Positions 55,001-64,000 of a DNA stretch of 64,000 nucleotides are shown piece after piece. Location of the stretch: assembly GCA_905221605.1 (NCBI GenBank), contig CAJNDS010000023.1, forward strand, positions 184,501 through 248,500, given 5' to 3'. The DNA comes from Symbiodinium natans. Taxonomy: Eukaryota; Sar; Dinophyceae; Suessiales; Symbiodiniaceae. The notes under the pieces are model-generated. The model did no database searches, was not told where the DNA came from, and saw only the letters and a list, made by a program, of their open reading frames with translations. The stretch's first letter is position 1; each line of letters starts with the position of its first letter. Both the position numbers and the translations under genes were made by a program.

Positions 55001-58000
55001 GCAATGGGCATCATTGGGCCAGACTGGGCCACTGTGGGGACATGAGGTATGGGGAAGCACAGTATGGGAAAGAATTTTCAGAGATGGGAGGACTTTGCCA
55101 GCCACACTTCTTGACCTTCTGCGAGAAGGAGGCGAAGAGACGTTCAGCTTTCAGAGCTTTCAATACTGCTTTTTTGCGCCCCTCTTGGTTTACATAAGAA
55201 GCTCGGACCATGTCAGGGTGACACCACAAAGCTAGGTATGGCTCCAATACAATTCAACACACTGGATGTGGGTTATGGGTTGGGAAGGCGAACATGCGGG
55301 CTTGCAAATGACATTGAAATTGCACGACCGGGCGACCATAGGACGAAGCAATGTTTAGCTTGCATTGGGCAAAAAGGTCACACATAGCTGGACGTTGCTC
55401 AGCCCTGGGCCTTTAGGTGCGAAACTGAACATGTGCCGTTCTCAAGCTCTTGTACATGTGGGTACACGAGGTGCTGGGGTTCATTCAGGCCGGTGTCAAT
55501 CGTATATATACATACACACACACACATATATATATATATGCTACCCCCCCCCCCCAAAGATCCACCGTTTTAGAGACTTGCAATAGACAACACAGTTCCC
55601 GCAGCATGTTTTCTCGTTTCTCCTGACGAGACGTACAACCACCTGAAACATCCTTAACAAAAACAAATACATCAGTAAAGTATCTAGACAAAACCTTCTG
55701 GCGTACGTACCCCGTTCTCTAGTCTTTCACTCAAAACCACCCTAAACCCTCGCTATATTAAGATATAACAGCACACAACCACCTGAGGCACCCTGAAAAA
55801 CAAAAATGCAACCGTAAAGTACCGAAAAAAACTTCTGGCGGTCTCAGGGAATAGTGAAAAGATATTTGCTCACAGTATTCTCGCATCCCCGGCACTTACA
55901 GCAGATGATTTTGTTTGCATCACCTTATGCCTTCTTTATTATATGTGTTTGATATACAATACTTGTGCCCTATATACATACATGATGTGGGTACTTCTTC
56001 TGCTTTCTCTTTGCACTTTCGCAGGAGGCAAACCCTGCAAACAGAGGCATAACCCTACGGGATTTGACGTTTATGGATTTAAGCCTCAAGCCCTTCAGGG
56101 TTATAAGGTTCTATAGACAATGCCTCTACCTTAAACCCGAAACCTGTAAACCCTATAGGGTCTAAACCCTACAGGGCTAACCGCGTGACGGTTGTAGAGA
56201 TAAACCCTGAAAAGACCCCCTAAACCTTTCAACGTTATAGGGTTTAATGGTTCACAAACCTAAGGTCGGGACATGTATACCTTCAGCTCCTATGGGGTTA
56301 AAACATTTGAGCCTTTTTGGGCCCCATAGGGTTTTACGGTTCAGACCCTAAAGGGTTGAGGGCTAAGGTTTAAATGCCTGAACCTTGAGCTTAATGGGCT
56401 TGGGTCGAAATGCCGAAATCACAGGGTTATAAGGTTCTACTCCTAGATACTGCCTAAACCTTGAGCCAATAGGGAGTTTAAGCCCTATAGGGCTAACCCC
56501 GTGACGGTTTTAGAGATAAACCCTGCAAAAAACTCTAAACCTTCGAACCCTATAGGCCTTAATGGTTTACAAACCTAAGGTCTGGGCATGTAGACCTTCA
56601 GCTCCTGTGGGGTTAAAACCTTTGAGCCTTTTTGGGCGCTACGGTTTGGACTCTATGGGCTTAGGTTTTAATCCTAATAAATCTGAAACCCTAAACCTTT
56701 AAACATTAAACCTATAGGGTTCAATTCTTACAGGTTTAGGTTTATTTGCCGACATATGTGTAAATGCCTAAATCTTAAACCCTAAACCTTTAAACCTTAA
56801 CCATATAGGGTTAAAAGTTAAGGATTTGGGTTTAATTTAACCCGGAAGGGTTTCGGGGCTTCTCATTGAAACCCTAAACCCTTAACCCAATAGGTTTTAG
56901 AGAATAAGCCCGCAGTGGAGCTGAGGGAAGGGGAGGGCGGGGGGGGCGGGGGGGGTGTTTAGGGCTCCTGGCTATGTGGAAGACCCCTGGTACCCTCCCC
57001 CTTGCCCCCCCCCCCCCTATGCTTGTAAGAAAAAAGTGAGTGAGTCGGTGGACCCCAGGAACCAAGAACCAAGGTGCTCAGGACTCTTGATTCTTGGTTC
57101 TTGGTTCCTGGGGCTGCATTTAAAACTGCATTTAAAAATTTGCGTTAACTGCAGACCACCCCCCGGGAACCAAGAACCAAGAACCAAGATGCTCAGGACT
57201 CTTAATTCTGGAATCTTGGTTCCTGGGCTGCATTTAAAACTGCATTTAAAAATTTAAGTTAAATGCAGACCACCCCCGGGAACCAAGAACCAAGAACCAA
57301 GATGCTCAGGACTCTTGATTCTTGGTTCTTGGTTCCTGGGGCTGCATTTAAAACTGCATTTTAAAAAATAAGTTAAATGCAGACCACCCGCAGGAAACCA
57401 AGAACCAAGAATCAAGAGTCCTGGGCATCTTGGTTCTTGGTTCTTGGTTCGGGGGTGGTCTGCATTTAACATAAATTTTTAAATGCTGTTTTAAATGCAG
57501 CCCAGCCCCATGAACCAAGATTCCAGAATTAAGGGTCCTGAGAATCTTGGTTCTTGGTTCTTGGTTCCTGGGGGTGGTCTGCATTTAACTTAATTTTTTA
57601 AAATGCAGTTTTAAATTCAAAGGGTGGTGTCCGCATTTAACTTAAATTTCTAAATGCGCTGTAAATTCGCGGGGCCTCGGTCAAGTAAATTAAGGTAATG
57701 GTGTCGTGTGTCGTTTATCATCATGTGTTTGGCTATTACAACATAGAATTGGAAGAAGTAAAGTAGCACATCAACAACACAGCAACAACACATCAACAGA
57801 GGGAAAAGAGAAAAAATGGATGGATCTTTGGGGGAGGGGGTACCATATATATTTTTTTCTATATATATATTCGAGTGGTTTGTACTGGGCCTGTTCGGGG
57901 TTTGTGCTCTTCCTTTCTCATCCTTGTCACTGTCCTTTTCTTCCCGGACACTCCTGGCCGCCCAGCCCCCGTGAGGATTGCAGAGTTTCGGCCCTTCTGT

Positions 58001-59368
58001 GGCTGCCATGGCCGCACTCGGCCATAGCAGCCCACGACTTCCCAGCTGCTCAGGGGCGGCCCGAGCCTCCTACCGTGCCAAGTGCGGTGGTCGTCCTGTC
58101 ATTCTTGTAAGTTCTTGGCTCCTTCAGTTTCATCCCTTTTCATCTTCATTCTCCCAGTCTTCCATGCCCTCGACGGTGTCTTCTCTGGTGTCACGTGCGC
58201 ATACATGGCATACTGACTTCTTCCCAAAGCCCTTTTCGTGGTACTCAGCAGGGCCAGCCTCGCTTCTCCTGCTCATGTTGGAGAGGCTGATACACATGGC
58301 TTTCTCGACACCGTCCATGTGATAGGAGCCATAGGAGCTTCAAACTTTGGTTGGCAAGGGGAACCTGGCGCTTGTCCTCACGGCTTAGCGTGAAGTACAC
58401 AGATCGTCGCTCTTCACCGTCTCTTCCACATCCTGGAGGTCGCTCCAGTCTTGCTCCCTGTTGCTAGCTGTCGCACAAGGCGTCCACCAGCTTTTGTCCA
58501 AACCTCCGCTTCTTCTTGGCCAGGCGCCTCCTCCATCATGTCCCATCCAGTAGATGTCGCGACTCAGGCTTCGGTTTGCCACGGTCTTCCGAGCTCACAG
58601 CACTCCCAGTCGCAAGAGCCAAGAGCACACCTCTGCGACCCTTCCCCGTGCACCGCAGATGCAGAGGTCTCGTCAATCTGCAACTTTGTGAGTTGTGTGT
58701 TGTGTGTACTTCAAGCAGACCTGAGTGCACTTTGAGCATGCCATACCTGGCGAATCTTCTCTGACCTTGGGCCGGCTTAGACGGTCACGCACATCCCAGC
58801 ATTTCTCGTAAGAGATGCAAAGCATTTTGCCACGGGGCCGGGACGGCTTGCTTCGTCCACTTCTCTCTTAAGGCAGTGGCCCGGAGAAACCACGCTTGAC
58901 AGGTCGATCTCCTGCGATGGCAGTTTTGAGTCATACAGGGTGGATGTGCCTAAAACCTGTCAGGAATGAGGATCAGAGTAGCCATGGTTATCTTCATGGA
59001 TGCGGAACAAAACACGTTAGCTGCCGTGTAATGTAAGCAATCTGGTGTGCCGAGGTGTCACCTCCTGTATTTCGATTTGTTTTTTGGGTTGCCAGCTTCA
59101 ACTGCGCTTATGAATGACGGCTTGGTCATGGGCGTTGCATGGGTTGAGTGCGTAGTCGGATCATCCGCAGGTATTCGTGCCTTGTACAAAGGCTTTGTGC
59201 CTAAAGCCTGGAGAATGGGAATTGGAGGCACGCGCTGCGCAGACTGCCTGCAGCGCAGAGATTCAAGCCTTGATTGGCCTTGATTGTTGAGCTGGAGGTG
59301 CTGTGGGCTTCGTGACCTTTGAGTTTGTACGTAGCACCTTGGTAATTGCGAAAGAGAAGCCGACGTGA
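51590..59368 (+). CDS. Mitochondrial carrier, 2-oxodicarboxylate-carrier-like (SLC25 family)
   Basis: Inner-mitochondrial-membrane solute carrier. Exons in order: end of repeat 1 (PDITRFCLYDVFVRN); repeat 2 with EALVTTPFQVIKIRMQ, IYRNDLDCLLKAHNS and VVRNSTWNG-IYFGAIAKF; repeat 3 with KLVTGLCAGILATLFDAPLD, VVKSRVQ, GRTLPATLLDLLREGG, IRALYKGFVPKAWRMGIGG and AVGFVTFEFVRSTLVIAKEK before TGA at 59,366-59,368. The Px[D/E]xx[K/R] signature is PFQVIK in repeat 2 (Gln for the acid) and PLDVVK in repeat 3. RNSTWNGIYFG and RALYKGFVPK match the 2-oxodicarboxylate (oxoadipate/oxoglutarate) carrier group best. The first half of repeat 1 was not found; it should lie between 51.2 and 51.6 kb. Five introns could be phased, two GT-AG and three GC-AG. 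Confidence 0.85.
52333..53358. repeat. ATGAATGAA nonamer satellite, about 1 kb
   Basis: Begins as AAAGGAATG and AAATGGAATG units and becomes almost pure ATGAATGAA with C, T or G variants. Because the unit is 9 bases, frames stay open on both strands (Met-Asn-Glu or His-Ser-Phe repeats); these are not genes. A variant block at 52,631 recurs at 53,063, a 432-base higher-order step (48 units). Lies in an intron of the carrier gene. Confidence 0.97.
53591..53775 (+). CDS. Carrier exons, end of repeat 2
   Basis: An exon ending at 53,617 (VVRNSTWNG), GT-AG intron 53,618-53,706 (89 bases), exon from 53,707 (IYFGAIAKFSEYSG). The join restores the family's RN-x-x-W-NG-x-YFG motif. The first exon could start at 53,591 after CAGCAG, giving only 27 bases, or slightly earlier. 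Confidence 0.7.
54588..54617. repeat. (AATC)n followed by (AC)n
   Basis: Five to six AATC units, then about six AC units, in an intron of the carrier gene. Confidence 0.9.
54694..55131 (+). CDS. Carrier exons, first part of repeat 3
   Basis: 54,694-54,746 (AGEIQKLVTGLCAGILAT), GT-AG intron of 73 bases, 54,820-54,846 (LFDAPLDV, 27 bases), GC-AG intron 54,847-54,909 of 63 bases, exon from 54,910 (KSRVQ). A further exon ending at 55,131 reads GRTLPATLLDLLREGG; its start, near 55,085, is not certain. All joins are in frame and follow the family sequence order. Confidence 0.75.
56030..56900. repeat. Telomere-like AAACCCTA / TATAGGGTTT degenerate region
   Basis: Many AACCCTA, CCCTAAACC and TAGGGTTTA words in both orientations, often as CCCTATAGGG. 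Includes an imperfect tandem duplication of about 316 bases: GGGCTAAC...GTGACGGTT at 56,173 and 56,490, CCTAAGGTC at 56,259 and 56,574. The words are variants of the TTTAGGG telomere repeat known from dinoflagellates and plants. Confidence 0.75.
57055..57660. repeat. Palindromic array of about 110-base units
   Basis: Three forward units and two or more reverse-complement units of one module. A unit has GGAACCAAGAACCAAG... opposite ...CTTGGTTCTTGGTTCC (itself a hairpin), then TGCATTTAAAACTGCATTTA and GTTAAATGCAGACCACCCC. Orientation flips near 57,420. No coding content. Confidence 0.9.
59171..59368 (+). CDS. Carrier terminal exons with stop
   Basis: 59,171-59,227 (IRALYKGFVPKAWRMGIG), GC-AG intron 59,228-59,297 (70 bases), 59,298-59,368 (AVGFVTFEFVRSTLVIAKEK, PT, TGA). 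The last membrane segment of the carrier is complete and the stop falls where the family ends. Confidence 0.85.
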
Positions 59369-59419
59369 ACGCGCCCAATAGTTCCGGCAAAAATGCATGC
59401 CGCAAGATGCCACGACAAG

Positions 59420-61600
59420 ATGCAAACCATGAATCCAAGACATGGCCAAACCCGCTGTTGCCTTAAGGTCTTTGTTTGGGGTGCTCTCCAGTGTGTTCCG
59501 GCACTTTTTCCGGCTTCATCTCAGGCTTGGGGCTCCTCAACTTCAGGCAGGTTTCACTTCCTCAACCCTCGTGTCGGACAACGCCTGCCGGACTTCACAA
59601 GCCAGCTTGGAAAGATCAACTTAGGCAAGAGACAGGGGCCATTTGTTGTGTTCATTCGCTCGCCACAAGTCTGGTGAAATGCATGTGCTTTGCTTATAAC
59701 TTCTTGAGATTCTATATGTTGCATGTCTTGTCTAGTTACCAGTTAGATCAACAGAAAGAGTTCTATTGCAATTGTTGATTCTTTGCTTTGTGCATTCAAT
59801 TGATTGTGTTCTTCCTGAATTACGATTGTGGCTCAACATTGAAATTTCGAAGGTAAGACATTTCTTACCGAACCCGGCGGAGCTGGCGGGGCTGAAAAAC
59901 AAATCTTAAGTTCTCTAATATTGCTACTGAAAGAATCTGATTTGACGCATTGTTGAAGATGTTGAACTGACTATATGTTGATCTTACAAGAACGGCATGG
60001 CAGCTTTTTGTCAGGCTGGCCGCGACGGACCCGGGTCTCGTAACACTCTATGGCATGTGAATGCCGGGTTAGGGCAGGGCTGCCTGAGCTTGGGCTGGTA
60101 AGTGCATTTTCCCGAATACTCCGCAGCAGGGTTAGCGGCAGGCCTGAGGTTCTGCATGCCGCAGTTGAGGGCGTGGGTGTACAGGATTTAAGGTTCCTAT
60201 TCTGTTTTGTTTGTGATGTGCAAGGTTACAACCGCCCCCTTGATCACATGCGGGTCGTTTCTTGTGGATGTGGTTGGGGTCCCTTGGGGTGTCAAAGAAC
60301 ATAGCCTCTTGACCGCAACAGTCGCTGATCAGAGGTTTTGTGCGTTTCTTGCAGCAATGGTTCTGACAAGATTTGACCCATCAGAAATCAGCCGAGCAGC
60401 GTTTTACGAGCTCGTGTAGCTCATGTCGCGGCGTCCAACAATGAATCCACACTGCTTGTGAGGTGCTTGTGCCTGTTCTTCTTGTTCAGTGTTTGACTTC
60501 TGCTTGGCTTCACGAAGATCATTCCGCAAAGGCCCTGCCGGCTTATTTGCTACGAGAATCCAAGGACGTCACAGGCGACTCCGCGGCAAGTGGGCAGAGG
60601 CTGCCTCTGCCGCATTTAGATCTACCATATCTACCTCAGCACTCTCCTCACTTCTCTGAGCACTATCAAATGAACGGCACTCCTGCATGCTCCTGCAAGT
60701 CCGAAGCCGTTTGCATCAAGGCCTCCTTAGCTTGGCATAGCTTGGCTTGGGGCTGCGTCGAGGCTCCTGAAATGAAGCAGTCCATGGTATCTCCCTGGAC
60801 ACCCTTCCTCATTCAGGCCAGGCTGTTCCTACATCCTCATCTATCTGTACAGTGCAAGCTTGAATTCTTATCTGTGCAACAAAGGCCATGTGGTCAGGGA
60901 CGGCACTCAAGCTGGGCGGAGACTGGCTTCAAAGAGGGGGCTCAGGGTTGGCCTTTTCTGGTACACGGGATGATACTGAAATTATTGCAAAATTATATAA
61001 AGCACATGAAAGTAGTATTGATGATGTGAGAATAAAGTATACTGGTAATATTGATGATGATAAAGATTAATGGTGGTAATATTAATGGCAATAATCTTAG
61101 TGATAAAATATATAGCTTTGATAATAAATTAGGTAATAGTGCTAATTTTGCCCCACGCCGCCGTGAGAGAGTTGTCCAAAGTAGTGGGGGGAGGGGGGGG
61201 TTGGGTATTTAGAGCTTTCTTGGTCGTTTCGTGTGGTCACTGCTTCTGATCTTGTCGTAGTTTGCAGCAACTTGTGTCAGCATCTGACAGAAACCACACA
61301 CCTCTGACACTTTTGGTGCTTTTCAGTTGCGAGTTTGTTTTTCTTTCTGGGTTGGGGTGGGGCGTGCGGGCACTGTTTCCATCTTCTGCATGCCCCTTTT
61401 GCGAAGCATCTGGAAGCAGTGAGCTACGCGCGGCAGTGACGCGCGAAAAAAGAAAGTCTTGCAAGAAATCCGTGCTGCGAAAAAACCCCGCGTTTCCAAG
61501 AATCAACAAACGTTTCGCTTCCGCGAGGTGCATACATACTTAGTTTCATGGGGATGGGGGTGCCGTCAACTTCAGAGGTAGGTGGCACAGCATACAGCTC
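59420..61600. other. Poorly resolved interval
   Basis: Short plus-strand frames such as 60,330-60,419 (FCAFLAAMVLTRFDPSEISR then a stop) look coding, and 60,463-61,029 is open for 188 codons without motifs. 60,970-61,140 is AT-rich with GATGATAAT-like words. No family call is possible. Confidence 0.25.
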
Positions 61601-61675
61601 CCACAAATGCAGAGCGTGACTGTTCTCTTTGCCATCTTTGCCGCAGCAGTACACTGGCTTTGTGAACTGTCACTA

Positions 61676-63850
61676 CTACGTCACGGCGAAGCCAAGGAGA
61701 GGTCCTGGTAAACCAGACCGCCGACAGCTTCCCCGAATGCCAGGGCAAGATCGTCTCGAAGGTGTTTGGCAGTGGCAACTGCGCCTCGCTAAGCGGCGAG
61801 CGCTCAACAGAAGCCGTAGCCAAATGCAAGGACAGCTATGACATCGATTCGGCTGGCTACCACTGGCAATGCGATGTTGACCTGACGGGTTCTGGATCTA
61901 GATGCACTCACTCACACTTGTGCCAGGTGGACACTGACCCTCTGAAAGCCTGGGACAAGCTTGCTCCTGTTAGCGTGGACGAGAAAGCCACGTTGACTCA
62001 CATCGAAATCCCGGACACCTCCTTGTACTCGGTGGGTCAGCCCTCGGGCATGGGCCGCCTCACTGATACGAAGTTCGTGGCCTGTGGTGCCTTAGATAGA
62101 CATGAGAAGTGGCATTGCCATGCAGTGGAGGATGTGGTTGGCGGTCTCCTCGTCGGAGATCGGATTCAACTTACCCAGTATGGTGTTGCAGATCCTTTTA
62201 TGTCTGAGTTTGCCCAGAACAAGGCTGTCTTTTGCTACAGGTCTCTTGGCGTGCGCTGCTGATGAAATCGAAGCCCCCAAATGCTTTTGTTGACTCCATG
62301 ACTCTGTCTCGACGAAAGCTGAAGAGATCTGCTTTCTGCCAGGTCTGGGAGCCAAACGAGATGTCGGCTGATCACCGCGGAGCAGCGCGTCCTGAAGGTC
62401 GGAGAGGACCTGGTTGCTCCGGCCTCTCTCTCGAGTCCGTTCCTAGGGCCGAGCTGCGGAAATTGAGTGCTTTCATGTGCGTTTGGCATGGTTTTCATCC
62501 GGCCACAAGGAACTTGCAAGGCCGAGGGTCGTTTTTCTGACCTGATTTCAGGTTCGTTCCCACGTTGGTGAAGCTTGAGGAGGGCAAGCTGTTGCTTTGC
62601 ATGAACAATCGGATCGAGTGGGCCAAAAACCACGCCCTGCAACTCGTCTGCATTATCTGCATTATAAGTCTCACGACAGGCGCAGAAGAAGCTTCCACAG
62701 AAAGCTTGCGGACGCCAATCGGAGCCGGTCGCACGCCAGTCGGATGGAGTCAGACGTCGGACCCAGTTGGACCGAGGATGTGTGGGGTGTTGACCGAGAA
62801 CAGTGGCTCGCTGGAGCTGGGCCCACTCACTGAGCTGGACTCTGGCATGACCTATGCCTATACGAATGCCAAGATGAGCATGGTCGCTCCCGGGAAGGTC
62901 TTGGAGTGCCACCGCAGAGGCCACTGAGTCGAAATTTGCTCTGCTCTGCTCTGAGTTTAGAACAATCCTCTGCCGTGGCAGGCAACGACAAGCAGACCAT
63001 GTGCAGCTTCCTCACGGTTACCGGCACCTCCATCACCAAAGGAGATGCTACTGCCATCAAGCTCAAAACGGATGATACAGGCTACGTGACCGGCATGACC
63101 TCAGGTGAGGCCATGTGGTGCTCCCCGAGAAACTTGCAGCCCGCTTGTGTCTAGCTAGCGGGTTCTGGAGTTCAGTGATTTTTTCTTGTCCTGCAAAACC
63201 CTGTGCTCAAATGCCAGCGCTTCTAGCCTCCTGTGCTGAACATTGAAAAGCCGTGTTTGAGGAAGTGTGTCCTGCTGGATGTTTCTGGTTCAGCACCAAA
63301 GGAGCCTTGCAAAGACTGCAAGTTTGCGAACGGCTTCAGGTCGAATAGTTCTTCCGCTTGACTCGAGAAATTCCCTATAAACTATAAAGCCTAAACCTGA
63401 CCTAGCTGTTGTACATGGGATAGATGACGCGCAAGGAGCTGAGCGAGTTGGACGTGCCACGAACTGGAGCTCACAATTGGCATTGGGCCAGTCTTGCACG
63501 CTTGTGGAGTGATCGGGTGCAGTACTGCTGGAGCATCAGCCGAACCATCGAGATGGGAAACCCCTACTGCGTGACGATCACCTGTAAGGAGAGCTTTCGA
63601 AGGGCTCAAGGTAGCTCGGTGGCCCCCCAACTCCCTTTGCACGAACCCTTATATGAACCTTTTGCAGCAAGGCCCCAACCACCATAGGGGTCCCCTTCTA
63701 CTTGCAGCTACTTTCGCAGATTTAACACTGTGTCCTGGCAATAGACCTCCTCGAGGACAAGAAGTGCACCCACGGGGAGAAGTCCCATCCCAACGGCTCA
63801 GACAAGGAAGACTACCCCAGGACCTTTCCGGCAATCTTTCGGGGCCGTGC
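61676..63850 (+). CDS. Unassigned multi-exon gene with cysteine-containing domains
   Basis: Strongly protein-like plus-strand pieces: 61,676-62,262 (NQTADSFPECQGKIVSKVFG, SYDIDSAGYHWQCDVDLTGS, THIEIPDTSLYSVGQPSGMG), about 62,345-62,440 (LITAEQRVLKVGEDLVAPA), 62,553-62,925 (VPTLVKLEEGKLLLCMNNRI; later GVLTENSGSLELGPLTELDS), 62,950-63,110 (KQTMCSFLTVTGTSITKGDA), about 63,425-63,600 (WSISRTIEMGNPYCVTITCK), about 63,737-63,830 (DLLEDKKCTHGEKSHPNGSD). Regular single cysteines and Ser/Thr/Gly-rich strands suggest a secreted or surface protein with beta-rich domains. I recognise no family. The gene probably runs off the right edge. Confidence 0.5.
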
Positions 63851-64000
63851 GTAGTCTTCAACGGGTTGGATAGATTAGGCAGGCTTGATAATCGCACAAG
63901 TTCATAGCCTTGTCTAGGAAGAAAACGATATTCAGATTCTGCTGTCTTTCTCAGAGTCGCTTGCCCTGGCTGAAGTTGTGCTTGACCTGTTGCCAAGCGT

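Larger units (their letters stand above)
55132..59170 (+). other. 4,039-base GC-AG intron of the carrier gene
   Basis: Bounded by GAAGGAG|GCGAAG on the left and TCCGCAG|GTATTC on the right. Joining the flanks gives LLREGG-IRALYKGF without a gap, so the two exons belong together. It holds an (AC)n(AT)n tract at about 55,505-55,540, a telomere-like region, a palindromic array, and about 1.5 kb (57.7-59.1 kb) of sequence with open frames but no motif. Confidence 0.75.

Noticed and set aside
58000-58740. Ser/Pro-rich plus-strand frames of 80-114 codons as a separate gene
   Set aside because: They lie within the 4,039-base intron whose flanking exons join perfectly, and they show no motifs.

Overview
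The window looks like nuclear DNA of a dinoflagellate. Three things support this. Genes are cut into very short exons (some only 27-60 bases) by introns of about 60-90 bases. Most introns that can be phased by protein logic begin with GC rather than GT and end in AG followed by G. A copia-type retrotransposon and a second retroelement also resemble those I associate with dinoflagellate genomes. No rRNA, tRNA, spliced-leader sequence, CRISPR array or bacterial-style operon was seen.

Layout. 0-6.4 kb holds scattered exon-like segments that read best on the minus strand and that I could not assign to a family. 7.0-16.5 kb (+) is an ABC transporter gene (ABCC-like order), with a 2.4-kb purine/pyrimidine satellite in one intron and a nucleotide-binding domain whose Walker B end is degenerate. 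16.5-28 kb is poorly resolved: AT-rich microsatellites, small repeats and exon-like fragments on both strands. 28.0-31.3 kb (+) is an aldehyde dehydrogenase gene with all main active-site motifs, spread over at least 14 exons. 33,682-42,248 is a complete copia-type LTR retrotransposon with 137/139-base LTRs and a 5-base target duplication (CGTAT). Its coding region is broken in several places and carries a nested element (about 35.5-38.47 kb) that has lost its reverse-transcriptase palm but keeps an RNase H domain. 44-46 kb (+) is an unassigned exon-like region. 48.6-50.3 kb (+) encodes Cys/Gly/Gln-rich segments. 50,465-51,177 (+) is an SAM-methyltransferase-like exon. 51.6-59.4 kb (+) is a mitochondrial carrier gene closest to the 2-oxodicarboxylate carriers. 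Its introns hold a 1-kb nonamer satellite and a 4,039-base insert-rich intron with telomere-like and palindromic repeats. 61.7-63.9 kb (+) is an unassigned multi-exon gene.

The clearly assigned genes (ABC transporter, aldehyde dehydrogenase, methyltransferase-like, carrier) all lie on the + strand between 7 and 60 kb, in keeping with the long same-direction gene runs known in dinoflagellates. They do not form an obvious pathway. Gene boundaries, first exons and untranslated regions are not resolved. Exon joins given below were inferred from family motifs and reading frame, not from transcripts.
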